Shown one piece after another: positions 1 through 8,053 of a stretch of DNA of 38,001 nt. Location: NCBI GenBank assembly GCA_013334745.1, contig JAAXWY010000020.1, positions 1-38,001 on the forward strand. Reading direction: 5' to 3'. The DNA is from Coriobacteriia bacterium (GTDB lineage Bacteria; Actinomycetota; Coriobacteriia; Anaerosomatales; JAAXUF01). How positions within the stretch are numbered: the first letter of the stretch is position 1; every line of letters starts with the position of its first letter. The position numbers and the translations under genes were made by a program. The notes under the pieces are model-generated. The model did no database searches. It was not told where the DNA came from and was given only the letters and a program-made list of their open reading frames with translations.

Positions 1-20
1 CCGCCCCCTTCGTGGGGCGG
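1..20. terminator. GC-rich hairpin downstream of azlD
   Basis: A perfect 7-bp inverted repeat (CCGCCCC, 6-nt loop, GGGGCGG) lies at the window edge about 150 bp beyond the azlD stop. There is no T-tract on either strand, so termination is inferred from the stem alone. The 150 bp between it and azlD contain no gene; they include a looser inverted repeat GGTGAC/GTCACC at 84-112. Confidence 0.35.
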
Positions 21-171
21 GCGTCGTCGTCTGCACAGCGTGAGTTCGCGCCCGTCCCCGGGCATGGGTCGACCCCGCGAGGCGGTGACCTCCGGGGCCG
101 GTGGCCGTCACCTGGCGAGAGGTTCGGGCTCGCGCAGCATAACAGGTCTCGACGGCGAGCTCTGCGGCCGC

Positions 172-510
172 CTAGCCGAGCAGCCCCATCGCCCACTGCG
201 CGACCCACAACACGCCCATCCCCGCGCCGAGCGTCGCGAGCGTGTTCTTGGTGCGCAACGCCACGAGCAGCGCGACGACTGCCGCAACCGTACGGGCCGG
301 AGCGAGGCTGTAGACGGCACCCTGATGCACGTAGAGCGCACCGGGCACAACGAGCGCGGTGAGCGCTGCCACTGGCACGTGCTTGAGCAGCCGCTCGAGC
401 CACGCAGGATGCGGCACGTGACCATGCAGGATGATCGCCATGCTTCGCATCGACCACGTGCCGGCGGTCAGCACGACGATGAGCAGCCAGAATTGGGCGG
501 TCGGCGTCAC
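172..510 (-). CDS. azlD: AzlD-family branched-chain amino acid transport subunit
   Basis: Small integral membrane protein of 112 aa, the usual AzlD length, with about four hydrophobic segments and the family-like start containing a W-(S/T)-MR motif near residue 19. In the family AzlD partners AzlC to export branched-chain amino acids across the cytoplasmic membrane; that role comes from family knowledge. It begins with GTG, and that codon overlaps the azlC stop in a 4-bp GTGA (507-510), so translation is almost certainly coupled. It is the last gene of the SDR-azlC-azlD run on the minus strand. Confidence 0.85.
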   Translation of the reverse strand: MTPTAQFWLLIVVLTAGTWSMRSMAIILHGHVPHPAWLERLLKHVPVAALTALVVPGALYVHQGAVYSLAPARTVAAVVALLVALRTKNTLATLGAGMGVLWVAQWAMGLLG

Positions 511-1226
511 TTCGCCTCACCCGGCTTCGGCCTGTCCGCCCAGGCGCCGAACACCATGCCCGCCAGAATCGCGACGATGAGTCCACTCTGGAGCGGCAGC
601 ACGGGTACGAGCACGGCTGACGCGACGCCCGTGACCAGCGCGACCCCCACGCCCGTCCGGTCCTTCATCGCCGGCGCGAGCATCGCGAGGAAGACAAGCG
701 GGACCGCGAACTCGAGCCCCCACGATGCGGGGATGAACGGCCCGGCAAGCGCGCCGACGATCGTCGAGATCTGCCACACCGTCCACAACGCCGCACCGCC
801 GCCGAAGTAGTACCAGATGACACTCACGTCCTCGCGGTACCGCCCCTCGGTCATCGTCGATGCGTAGTTCTGGTCGACGAGCATGTAGCCGAGAATCGGC
901 CGAAGCCATCCGGGTGCCTCGGAGAGTAGCGGGGCGATCGAGGTGGAGTAGATGAACATGCGCGCGTTGATGACGAGCGCGGTGCCCAACGCGACCCACA
1001 ACGGCGCTCCCCCGCCGAACAGCGTCGTCGCTGCGATCTGGGACGCGCCGGCGAACACGAACACCGACATGCCGATCGCCTCGGCCATGCCGAGACCGGC
1101 CTGAATGACCGCCGCTCCTGCGACGAGGCCGAAGGGGATGACGCCCACAAGGATCGGCAGGACTCCGCGGGCGCCCGCGATGATGCTGTGTCGCGTGTGG
1201 TGAGACGAAACGCGGGTCGTGCTCAC
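507..1226 (-). CDS. azlC: AzlC-family branched-chain amino acid permease
   Basis: Predicted 239-aa multi-pass membrane protein with the AzlC signature early in the chain (P-F-G-L-V-A-G-A near residue 30, then a V-F-A-G-A-S-Q motif near residue 55). The family forms the large subunit of a branched-chain amino-acid exporter with AzlD, which follows immediately. I chose the GTG at 1226 because it overlaps the stop of the upstream dehydrogenase as GTGA, the same arrangement as azlC/azlD. A longer reading upstream would run through the dehydrogenase gene in another frame with an Arg-rich, non-membrane sequence and is not credible. The substrate is inferred from the family. Confidence 0.88.
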   Translation of the reverse strand: MSTTRVSSHHTRHSIIAGARGVLPILVGVIPFGLVAGAAVIQAGLGMAEAIGMSVFVFAGASQIAATTLFGGGAPLWVALGTALVINARMFIYSTSIAPLLSEAPGWLRPILGYMLVDQNYASTMTEGRYREDVSVIWYYFGGGAALWTVWQISTIVGALAGPFIPASWGLEFAVPLVFLAMLAPAMKDRTGVGVALVTGVASAVLVPVLPLQSGLIVAILAGMVFGAWADRPKPGEAK

Positions 1227-2173
1227 GCGCGCGAACCGGCGATCGCGGCGTCCATATCGACGCCCGTGAGCTGCGCCGATACCTGCCACAGGCTGTTGGC
1301 GTCGTCTTCGTCGTGCGCCTTGATCGACATGCCCGCGGGCACGACGTGCCCGCGCATGCCGCCGCTCGGCCCGAAGAAGTCGCCGCCCTCGACGTCGGGC
1401 GCGGTCGCGGCGTACAGCTCGGGGAGCGCGCCGCGCGACGGCGACTGCCCCAACACGCGCACGCCCGCGAGTACGACCCACGACGTCCATGCCGGCTTGC
1501 CGAGAAACGGTCCCGCCGCCTGGAGATTGGTGCTCACGAGCCCTGGATGCGCGCCCACGCTGATCGCGTCGGTGTCGGCGTCGCGAAACGCGGCGTCGAG
1601 CTTGAGCATGAACAGGAGGTTCGCGAGCTTCGAGTCGGCGTACGACGAGTACGGCTGGTAGTTGCGGTCGGCCTGCAGGTTGTCGAAGTCGATCTCACCC
1701 GAGCGATGCGCAAGGCTGCTCACGGTCACGACTCGCGCGGCCGGGGTCGCGAGAATCAGCGGCATGAGCCTCCCGGTGAGTGCGAAGTGACCCAGATGGT
1801 TCACCCCGAACTGCAGCTCGAAACCTTGCGCCGTGGTCATCCGCTGCGGTGGCGCCATGATGCCGGCGTTGTTGAGCAGGATGTCGAGGCGCTCGTGACC
1901 TGCGGAGAACTTCTCGGCGAACGACTGGACCGAGGCGAGGTCGGACAAGTTGAGCTGCTCGGTCTCGATCAAAGCCGAGGGGATTGCGTCCTTGATGAGC
2001 GCGATGGCTTTCGTGCACCGCTCTTCGTTGCGGCCAGCCAGCACGACGCGCGCGCCGTGGGCAGCCAGCGCTGCGGCTGATGCGAGCCCCAGCCCGCGGG
2101 TCGCACCGGTCACGATCGCCACCTTACCGGTGAGATCGGAGATATCGTCTGCACTCCAGCCTGGCACGATCAC
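1223..2173 (-). CDS. Short-chain dehydrogenase/reductase (retinol dehydrogenase-like)
   Basis: Predicted 316-aa classical SDR. Visible motifs are the cofactor loop TGATRGLG (residues 22-29), NNAG (101-104), the catalytic Ser pair in VTVSS (149-153) and YADSK (Y178, K182), followed by LAN as in the retinol dehydrogenase/WW-oxidoreductase-like subgroup. It should be a cytoplasmic NAD(P)-dependent oxidoreductase; the substrate cannot be read from the sequence. The start is GTG at 2173. Its stop overlaps azlC by 4 bp, so it heads a three-gene operon, although no metabolic link to amino-acid export is obvious. It is divergent from the toxin-antitoxin pair. Confidence 0.85.
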   Translation of the reverse strand: MIVPGWSADDISDLTGKVAIVTGATRGLGLASAAALAAHGARVVLAGRNEERCTKAIALIKDAIPSALIETEQLNLSDLASVQSFAEKFSAGHERLDILLNNAGIMAPPQRMTTAQGFELQFGVNHLGHFALTGRLMPLILATPAARVVTVSSLAHRSGEIDFDNLQADRNYQPYSSYADSKLANLLFMLKLDAAFRDADTDAISVGAHPGLVSTNLQAAGPFLGKPAWTSWVVLAGVRVLGQSPSRGALPELYAATAPDVEGGDFFGPSGGMRGHVVPAGMSIKAHDEDDANSLWQVSAQLTGVDMDAAIAGSRA

Positions 2174-2218
2174 GACCTTTCGATGTGCGCGCCGAGTCCA
2201 GCGCGAAGGTCATTGTAG

Positions 2219-2273
2219 TTGACGGGCGAGATATCCTTTTCGAACTATATATCGTTTCTGATATTCTCAGCAC
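2219..2273 (+). promoter_or_regulatory. AT-rich promoter of the HepT/MntA pair, probably leaderless
   Basis: A short AT-rich island in otherwise GC-rich DNA. TATTCT at 2262-2267 fits the actinobacterial TANNNT -10 element and ends six bases before the ATG at 2274. No Shine-Dalgarno is visible, as expected for a leaderless message. The near-palindromic AACTATATATCGTT (2243-2256) lies where the -35 region would be and is a candidate operator for the XRE domain of the gene that follows. Leaderlessness and autoregulation are inference. Confidence 0.5.
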
Positions 2274-2861
2274 ATGGACTCGCTACTCAGCATCGGTTCG
2301 GCCTTGATCGCATGGCGCCAGGCGCAGGGCGTGACGCAGTCCGAGCTCGGGCGTCGGCTCGGCGTTTCGCAGCCACAGGTCGCACGCTGGGAGCGCGACG
2401 ACTACCGATCGATCTCACTTGCGCGCCTCGCGCTCGTCGCTGACGCACTTTGCTGGTCGCCCGTGGCAGCTGCGCAACCAAACGCTGCCGAGTCCGCCGT
2501 TGAGTATCGGACGGCACTCCCGGGCGCGGAGCCGGACGCACTCGTCGCGTACGCGCGCCTCGGCGTTCCAGAGGGCGCTCTTGCCGCGTTCGCCCGGTCG
2601 CACCACATCGAACGGCTCGCACTGTTCGGCTCGATCCTGACCGATAGGTTCACACCGGCCAGTGATGTCGACGTGCTTGTCACGTATGGCGAGGGCAACA
2701 CGCCGTCCCTGTTCGAGCTGGCCGATCACGAGACTGAGTTCTCGGCGATTCTGCGGCGCCGCGTCGACCTGGTCGTGCGTGGGGGCGTCGAGGCGAGCAG
2801 CAACCCGATCCGAAGACGCGAGATCCTCGACTCAGCGAAGACGCTCTATGCGCGACCCTAG
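2274..2861 (+). CDS. XRE-HTH/nucleotidyltransferase fusion antitoxin (MntA-like)
   Basis: 195 aa. Residues about 8-45 form an XRE-type helix-turn-helix (TQSELGRRLGVSQPQVARWE). Residues about 105-190 are a minimal nucleotidyltransferase with the diagnostic GS-X10-DXD motif (G119, S120, D131, D133) and a third acidic residue in VDLV (D165). In the HepT/MntA (type VII) family the MNT protein AMPylates a tyrosine of the HEPN toxin and so neutralises it. Here a DNA-binding domain is fused in front, which would let the antitoxin also repress its own promoter (inference). It overlaps the toxin gene by 14 bp, typical of coupled toxin-antitoxin pairs. Confidence 0.88.
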   Translation: MDSLLSIGSALIAWRQAQGVTQSELGRRLGVSQPQVARWERDDYRSISLARLALVADALCWSPVAAAQPNAAESAVEYRTALPGAEPDALVAYARLGVPEGALAAFARSHHIERLALFGSILTDRFTPASDVDVLVTYGEGNTPSLFELADHETEFSAILRRRVDLVVRGGVEASSNPIRRREILDSAKTLYARP

Positions 2862-3168
2862 GGCATGCGTCGCCGACATCGTCACGTTCTCGCGACGCGC
2901 ACTCGAGTACGTCGAAGGCGTCGATCGCGATCGGTTCCTCGCAGAGACCGGCGTCCAAGACCAGGTCATCCGCTGCCTCGAGGTCATCGGCGAGGCGGCC
3001 CGCCGCACTCCGGAAGAGACTCGGGCTGTGTACCCCGGCGTGCCCTGGGCCCAGATGGCCGGTCTCCGCAACCGTCTGGCGCATGAGTACGATGCCGTCG
3101 ACATGGAGTCCGTGTGGCTCACGGTGACGCGGGACCTGCCCGAGGTGCTTGACCATCTCGGCGTGTAG
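2848..3168 (+). CDS. HEPN-domain toxin, DUF86/HepT family
   Basis: 106-aa all-helical protein of the DUF86/HepT family. The C-terminal half has RNRLAHEY (R74, H79, Y81), an exact RX4HXY motif. In characterised HepT proteins R and H form the HEPN RNase site and the tyrosine is AMPylated by MntA. The ATG at 2848 lies inside the end of the antitoxin gene (14-bp overlap); this start gives the normal family length. The pair is expected to act in the cytoplasm as an RNA-targeting toxin-antitoxin module for stress or phage defence. Activity is inferred from motifs only. Confidence 0.88.
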   Translation: MRDPRACVADIVTFSRRALEYVEGVDRDRFLAETGVQDQVIRCLEVIGEAARRTPEETRAVYPGVPWAQMAGLRNRLAHEYDAVDMESVWLTVTRDLPEVLDHLGV

Positions 3169-3231
3169 TCGGAATCAGTCGCGGCTTGGGGGTATGAACA
3201 TCTCGCAGGCTCGTCGGACAGGAGGCACGCC

Positions 3232-3843
3232 GTGACAGCACTCGACCCGCGCGCCCTCGCAGCGCTCTACAAGCCGTCCCCCAAGACGCCCGTCATCATC
3301 GACGTGCCGCCCATGCGATTCCTGCAGCTCAGCGGCGTGGGTGGCATCGCCGAGGCCGAGTTCCAGACGGCCATCGGCACACTCTTCGCCCTCGCCTACC
3401 CGGTGAAGTTCGCGGCCAAGAAGCGGCTCGGGCTCTCGTACAAGGTCTCGCCGCTCGAAGGCATCTACCACGACCCGGTCAGCACGGCGATCCCGCTCGT
3501 CGACCGAGAGCGGCTTCAGTGGCGGCTCATGATCATGCTGCCCGACGAGGTCTCCGGCGAGTTCGTCGACGAAGTGCGCGAGAAGGTCATCTCGAAGAAG
3601 AACCCGCCGCGCATGTCCGAGGTCATCGTGCAGACGTTCTCGGAGGGCCCAAGCGTCCAGATCATGCACATCGGTCCATACGCCGACGAGCTGCCCACCG
3701 TCGAGCGCCTCATCGCATTCGCCGAAGACAACGGCTACGACGTCACCGGTGACCACCACGAGATCTACATCGGCGACCCCAACCGCGCGGACCTGAGCAA
3801 GCTCAAGACCGTCGTGCGCTACGGCATCACTCGCACCAAATAG
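3232..3843 (+). CDS. GyrI-like small-molecule-binding protein
   Basis: 203-aa soluble protein resembling stand-alone GyrI/AraC effector-binding domain proteins: an N-terminal PVIIDVPPMRFLQLSG strand, a central GLSYKVSPLEGIYH stretch, and a C-terminal MHIGPYADELPTVERL helix followed by DHHEIYIGDPNR, which is characteristic of this group. Such proteins bind hydrophobic ligands in a two-SHS2 pocket; no DNA-binding domain is present. The start is a GTG with a strong GGAGG at 3221-3225, seven bases upstream. It stands alone after the toxin-antitoxin pair and is convergent with the MFS transporter. The ligand is unknown. Confidence 0.75.
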   Translation: MTALDPRALAALYKPSPKTPVIIDVPPMRFLQLSGVGGIAEAEFQTAIGTLFALAYPVKFAAKKRLGLSYKVSPLEGIYHDPVSTAIPLVDRERLQWRLMIMLPDEVSGEFVDEVREKVISKKNPPRMSEVIVQTFSEGPSVQIMHIGPYADELPTVERLIAFAEDNGYDVTGDHHEIYIGDPNRADLSKLKTVVRYGITRTK

Positions 3844-3878
3844 CCGGCCCTCGGCTAGTGCATCCGCTACATGAAGCA

Positions 3879-3910
3879 GCGCCCGCCCCTCGTTTCCGAA
3901 GGACGGGCGC
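3879..3910 (-). terminator. Terminator hairpin between convergent genes
   Basis: Inverted repeat 3879-3892/3897-3910. Read on the minus strand, the RNA forms an unbroken 14-bp stem (two G-U wobbles) closed by a GAAA tetraloop. On the plus strand the two wobbles become mismatches, so it is better suited to ending the MFS transcript that stops at 3935. No U-tract follows. A smaller TAGCCG/CGGCTA repeat at 3841-3856 overlaps the stop of the plus-strand gene. Confidence 0.6.
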
Positions 3911-3934
3911 CGTGTGCCTAACTCGTGAGGCTAA

Positions 3935-5521
3935 CTAGACCTCGTCAGGTGCTTCCTGAATCGCGTTCCCACCGGAGCCGTGCTCGGAGTGGTGCGCGAT
4001 GGACTCACCCGAGTGGATGTCGATCTGCTTCGTCTCAGGCAGCATGAGCATACCGATGACGAACGTGGATCCGGTGACAATCATCGGGTACCACAGACCG
4101 GCGTAGTTGTTCTTCGTCGCGGTCAGCCAGCTGAGGCCGATGATCGGCACCATGCCACCGAACACGCCGTTACCGATGTGGTACGGCAGCGACATCGAGG
4201 TGTAGCGGATCGATGTCGGGAACAGCTCAACGAGGAATGCTGCGATCGGGCCGTACACCATGGTCACGTAGATGACCTGAAGGAAGACGCAAAAGCCGAG
4301 GATCCAGGGGTTGTAGCCCGTATACGGGAACAGGAACTTCTGGAACTTGACCTGAATCTGCTGGTCGACGGTGACGGTCGAGACGTTGACCTTGGTGCCG
4401 TCGGCGAGCACGACGGTCGGCTCGGGCTTGCCGGCCTCAGTAGCGGCCTTGGCAGCCTTCTGGTAGGCAGCAACGTCGTCCTTGGATGCCGCGTACGAAG
4501 CCGGGGCACTCGCGGCCATGAGGCCGTAGATCGGGTACCAGGTCAGCACGGCGAGGAGCATACCGGCCATGATGATCGGCTTGCGGCCGATCTTGTCAGA
4601 CCACGAACCGAAGAGCACGAAGAACGGAGTCGCGACAAGCAGTCCGCCTGCGACGATGAGGTTCGACGGCACCAGCGCGACGTGGAAGACCTTCTGCAGG
4701 TAGAACAGAGCGTAGAACTGACCCGTGTACCACACGACGCCCTGACCGGCCGTGGCACCGAAGAGGGCCAGGAGGACCCACTTCAGGTTGTACGGGTTCA
4801 TGAAGGATTCCTTGAGCGGGTTCTTCGACAGACCACCGGACTTCTTGAGGCCGGCGAACAGCGGAGACTCCTTGAGCGAAATACGAATGTAGAGCGACAC
4901 CGCGACCAGAAGGGCCGACAGCAGGAACGGCACACGCCAGCCCCACGCGTTGAACTGGTCGGGGGTCATGCTCATCTTGGTGATGAGGATGACGCCCAGC
5001 GACATGAACAGACCGGCGGTCGCCGTGATCTGGATCCAGCTGGTGTAGAAGCCGCGCTTACGCTCGGGGGCGTGCTCTGCGACGTAGGTGGCAGCACCGC
5101 CGTACTCACCGCCCAGAGCGAGGCCCTGCAGGATACGAAGGCCGATGAGGATGACACCGGCGATCGGGCCGATGCGGTCGATCGTGGGCAGCAAGCCTAC
5201 CGCGAACGTACAGACACCCATCAGGGTCATCGTGACCATGAAGGTGTACTTGCGTCCAATCAGGTCTCCCAGACGACCGAACACGATGGCGCCGAACGGG
5301 CGGACGATGAATCCGACCGCGAACGCGGCGAGCCACGCGATAAGGTCACCCAGCGAGGTGCCCGTCTGATAGAACTTACTGGAGATGACTGTTGCAAGGC
5401 TTCCGAAGATGTAGAAGTCGTACCACTCGACCATCGTACCGACGGATGCCGCTGCGATGATCTTGACGATACCGGTTGTATCGACATCGACTGTCTTCTT
5501 CGCCGCTGTGGTGTCTGCCAT
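3935..5521 (-). CDS. MFS transporter, metabolite:H+ symporter (MHS) family
   Basis: 528-aa polytopic membrane protein. The first helix carries the MHS-family signature GTMVEWYDFYIFG (near residue 27). The loop after TM2 has FGRLGDLIGRK, the classic MFS loop 2-3 motif, and its second-half counterpart GSWSDKIGRK is also present. LQGLALGGEYGGA matches the family helix 4/5 motif. An unusual hydrophilic insert of about 60 residues (A/K/E-rich, then VVLADGTKVNV) lies in the second half between helices. MHS members carry organic acids, shikimate, proline or betaine with protons; the substrate here is not readable. The ATG at 5521 has AAGGAGG about nine bases upstream, and a longer upstream reading lacks a hydrophobic pattern. 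Monocistronic. Confidence 0.87.
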   Translation of the reverse strand: MADTTAAKKTVDVDTTGIVKIIAAASVGTMVEWYDFYIFGSLATVISSKFYQTGTSLGDLIAWLAAFAVGFIVRPFGAIVFGRLGDLIGRKYTFMVTMTLMGVCTFAVGLLPTIDRIGPIAGVILIGLRILQGLALGGEYGGAATYVAEHAPERKRGFYTSWIQITATAGLFMSLGVILITKMSMTPDQFNAWGWRVPFLLSALLVAVSLYIRISLKESPLFAGLKKSGGLSKNPLKESFMNPYNLKWVLLALFGATAGQGVVWYTGQFYALFYLQKVFHVALVPSNLIVAGGLLVATPFFVLFGSWSDKIGRKPIIMAGMLLAVLTWYPIYGLMAASAPASYAASKDDVAAYQKAAKAATEAGKPEPTVVLADGTKVNVSTVTVDQQIQVKFQKFLFPYTGYNPWILGFCVFLQVIYVTMVYGPIAAFLVELFPTSIRYTSMSLPYHIGNGVFGGMVPIIGLSWLTATKNNYAGLWYPMIVTGSTFVIGMLMLPETKQIDIHSGESIAHHSEHGSGGNAIQEAPDEV

Positions 5522-5681
5522 CCTCCATCCCTCCTTCTTTGTGTTGACGCATCTGAACCGGACATGCCGGTCGGATACGTCCGGCGCAATGAACGTACCT
5601 GTGCAAGCCGGAGCAAGGGAGGAAGTCGCCGCCAACGGTGAACAAATGTCGGTCTAAGGCGCAAATTGCACCGTGAGCGGG

Positions 5682-5704
5682 GCGGGCGGTGGCTACACGC
5701 CCGC
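5682..5704 (-). terminator. Hairpin after the five-gene redox operon
   Basis: A perfect 7-bp stem (GCGGGCG at 5682-5688, CGCCCGC at 5698-5704) with a 9-nt loop lies about 30 bp past the stop at 5734. There is no U-tract. The rest of 5522-5733 holds the upstream region of the MFS gene; I could not pick out a clear promoter in it. Confidence 0.45.
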
Positions 5705-5733
5705 GAACGGACTCGCTCGGTGCGGTACGGGGC

Positions 5734-6405
5734 TTAGATGAGGACGGCGTCTCGTTCGACGCGCTGGAGATGGGCTTCTGTCGCCACGAACGCGAGTGAC
5801 AGAGCGACCTCGCCCGCGTTACTGACGAAGAAGCCGGCCACGCTGATGGGCACGGCCGCAGCGACGAACATCACGACACCACCCGCGAGCAGCCACGACC
5901 AGCCGGTACGCCGCCAGATGATCACGCCCGCCACGATCACGACGACGACCATGACGAGCGCGGGGACCGGGGGACCCGGGAAGCCGCCGCCGTTGGTGTA
6001 GTAGAAGAGGTCGCCCTGGATGACCGGTTCGAACTCGAGCAGCACGACCGAGCGCACGAACCCGAGCGTTGCCATCGCGAGGTAGAGCACCCACTCGGCG
6101 ATGACCGAGACGCGCCCTTGGAGTCGAGGCGCGCCCACGCGACGCATCAGCTCGAAGCCGGTGAGAATCCAGATGGGCGTGAGCAGCGCATGCCCGACGA
6201 AGCGCGGCCAGGAGAGCGCCACGAGGAGCGAGCCGTCGCCGATCGTCGCGCCCGCTGCCACGATCGCGTTATCCCACACGAGCAGCGCGATGGGCAGTGC
6301 AAGCGTGAAAGCGCCCAGCGACCTACGCCGTGCGAACAGCACGAATCCCCATATCGCGATGACCAACTGGGCGAGAGCGAAGCCGATGTAGGCGGCGGTG
6401 AGCAT
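5734..6405 (-). CDS. Seven-helix membrane protein of unknown function
   Basis: 223 aa, almost entirely hydrophobic with about seven predicted membrane segments separated by short polar loops; it ends in a short polar tail (TEAHLQRVERD). I do not recognise the family. The ATG at 6405 follows the CPBP gene stop by two bases and has GAGGAG seven bases upstream, so it belongs to the TetR-linked operon as the last gene. A WDNAIVA motif in helix 3 and a GFELMRR loop may be useful for homology searching. Export or sensing roles are possible, but nothing in the sequence decides. Confidence 0.75.
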   Translation of the reverse strand: MLTAAYIGFALAQLVIAIWGFVLFARRRSLGAFTLALPIALLVWDNAIVAAGATIGDGSLLVALSWPRFVGHALLTPIWILTGFELMRRVGAPRLQGRVSVIAEWVLYLAMATLGFVRSVVLLEFEPVIQGDLFYYTNGGGFPGPPVPALVMVVVVIVAGVIIWRRTGWSWLLAGGVVMFVAAAVPISVAGFFVSNAGEVALSLAFVATEAHLQRVERDAVLI

Positions 6406-6407
6406 GT

Positions 6408-7118
6408 TCACTCCTCGGAATGTGCTGCGGACAGCGCCAACGCCGAGATTATCACCACGTCTTGGAGGAAGTGGATAGTCCACGCCCAGAAGATGCCGCC
6501 GGTGTCGATGACCGAGCCCGCCAGCAACCACCCGAGGAACCCTGCGAGCAGTGCACCGATGATGCCGTTGGGCATGCCGCGGTAGTGAGGCGCCCCGAAG
6601 ATGACCGCCGAGATAAGCAGCACCCACGGGGTGGCGACCACGCCCACCAGCGGCACGATGATGCCGAGCCGGAAGATGGCCTCCTCGGCGAAGGAGTTCG
6701 TGAGCGCGAACAGCAGGACCCAACCCAGCAGCGGGGCCAGCTCGGCAAGCCGCACACCGGTGCCGCGGAAGCGGAAGAACAGGAAGATGCTCGTCACGAC
6801 GGTGATGGTGACGGCGAACGACAGCCCGAGGGTGGCCCAGGTGTCACTCGGCCCGATACCCAGCCACGCCACAGGTGTCGCCGGAGCGCCAATCGTCCCC
6901 ACCGAGAAGTAGCGCGCGAAGTTCTCGGGATTCAGCAGCCAGCTCACGCCGAGCACCGCCGCCGCGACAACCAGCGAAGCGGGCTGATAGACGATCTGCG
7001 ACGCGATGTAGGAGTTGCGACCGGGCTTGGCCGGTCGGCGCCGCGCGAGCGCGGGCAGCGCGAACAGCAGCGCGGCTGCGGCGGCGAACTGCACGACGAG
7101 CGTGATCGCGAGCGTCAT
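6408..7118 (-). CDS. CPBP-family intramembrane glutamic protease
   Basis: 236-aa membrane protein with the three CPBP (Abi/CAAX-like) motifs in order: EExxxR at E145-E146-R150, FxxxH at F174-H178, and HxxxD at H216-D220. All predicted catalytic residues are intact. The family comprises membrane-embedded proteases related to Rce1, with roles ranging from prenyl-protein processing to bacteriocin immunity. The start overlaps the epimerase stop as ATGA (7115-7118). Its partner in this operon is unknown; the adjacent membrane protein is one candidate substrate or co-factor (inference). Confidence 0.85.
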   Translation of the reverse strand: MTLAITLVVQFAAAAALLFALPALARRRPAKPGRNSYIASQIVYQPASLVVAAAVLGVSWLLNPENFARYFSVGTIGAPATPVAWLGIGPSDTWATLGLSFAVTITVVTSIFLFFRFRGTGVRLAELAPLLGWVLLFALTNSFAEEAIFRLGIIVPLVGVVATPWVLLISAVIFGAPHYRGMPNGIIGALLAGFLGWLLAGSVIDTGGIFWAWTIHFLQDVVIISALALSAAHSEE

Positions 7119-8053
7119 CGGCGGGCCTTGAACCAAGCGACGGTCTTCGCCATGCCCGCGGGAAGCGGCGTGGCCTTCAGGCCGAACTCGCGCTCGATGG
7201 CGCTCGAATCGACCACGAACGGCTCGGTGAACTCGTAGAGCATCTCGACGGATTCCTTGGCGACCGGCATGAACAGTCCGCCGATACGAATGGTGAGCGG
7301 GCTGAGCGCCCCCGTCTTCTCGGGAAGGCCTGCGGCCTTGAAGGCGTGCGCAACCGTGGCTCGGCCGGTGACGGCGGGCGCGTGCGGCAGGTTCCACGTG
7401 CGGCCGAACGCGCGATCCTCGGTACCGAGCGTCGCCAGACCACGACCGACGTCCTCTATATATGCGTAGGAGTGCACGACGTCGGCGCTCCCCACGAGCG
7501 AGACCTTCTTGCCCGCAAGCAACGGCTCGAACACCATCGTGCCCATCGCTGAGTCGACGACGCCCGGACCGTAGTAGTCGGCCGCGCGCCCCGTGGCGAC
7601 TTCAAGGTCTCCGGCCGCCATCAGCTCGAGGAGCTCCTCGGTCATCGCCGCGCGAGTCGCACCCTTCTTCGAGCACGGGTTCATCGGCGTGGACTCGGTC
7701 ATGGGACCGTTCACCCGGCCCAACCCGTACAGGTTCTCGAGCGAGACGTAGCGAGCACCGACGCTCCGTGCAGCAGCGACGACGCCGCGCTGGAGCGGCG
7801 GGAACAGCTCGGGCCACTTGCTGTAGTTGGGATTGAGGCACTGGTAGACGACGCTCGCGCCCTGGGCGGCGTTCGTCGCCTGCGCCGCGTCACTCGCGTC
7901 GGTCACCGCAACGACTTCGACATCGGCAGGCATCGCGGCGGGCCGCTTGCCTGAGCGGTTGACCGCGCGCACGCGCAGGCCCTTCTCGGCGAGCGCGATC
8001 GCGGTGTTCGTACCCGCCGGCCCCGTGCCGAACACCACATGAAGATCGCTCAC
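7115..8053 (-). CDS. NAD(P)-dependent epimerase/reductase-like protein
   Basis: 312 aa with an N-terminal Rossmann fold: HVVFGTGPAGTNTA (GxGxxG near residues 8-13), then an RAVNRSGKRP segment that would bind the cofactor ribose/phosphate. ARYVSLENLYGLG and the tail resemble the extended-SDR/NmrA-like group (3-beta-HSD-like). A canonical YxxxK is not convincing, so it may be an atypical reductase or a nucleotide-sensing protein. The start is GTG at 8053, overlapping the upstream FMN-reductase stop as GTGA. Co-transcription with two flavoproteins suggests a role in redox or electrophile metabolism. Confidence 0.78.
   Translation of the reverse strand: MSDLHVVFGTGPAGTNTAIALAEKGLRVRAVNRSGKRPAAMPADVEVVAVTDASDAAQATNAAQGASVVYQCLNPNYSKWPELFPPLQRGVVAAARSVGARYVSLENLYGLGRVNGPMTESTPMNPCSKKGATRAAMTEELLELMAAGDLEVATGRAADYYGPGVVDSAMGTMVFEPLLAGKKVSLVGSADVVHSYAYIEDVGRGLATLGTEDRAFGRTWNLPHAPAVTGRATVAHAFKAAGLPEKTGALSPLTIRIGGLFMPVAKESVEMLYEFTEPFVVDSSAIEREFGLKATPLPAGMAKTVAWFKARR

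Noticed and set aside
84-112. Inverted repeat GGTGAC...GTCACC read as an operator or terminator
   Set aside because: Arms are short, the spacer is GC-rich and irregular, and no gene start is near; I could not support a function.
2219-2224. TTGACG as -35 for the toxin-antitoxin promoter
   Set aside because: Spacing to the -10-like TATTCT is 37 bp, far too long, and nearer hexamers match -10 poorly.
3980-5641. Long plus-strand reading frame (553 aa) opposite the MFS gene
   Set aside because: Composition is rich in Arg, Glu, Asp and His with no domain or hydrophobic pattern; it mirrors the MFS gene in the antisense phase typical of GC-rich DNA.
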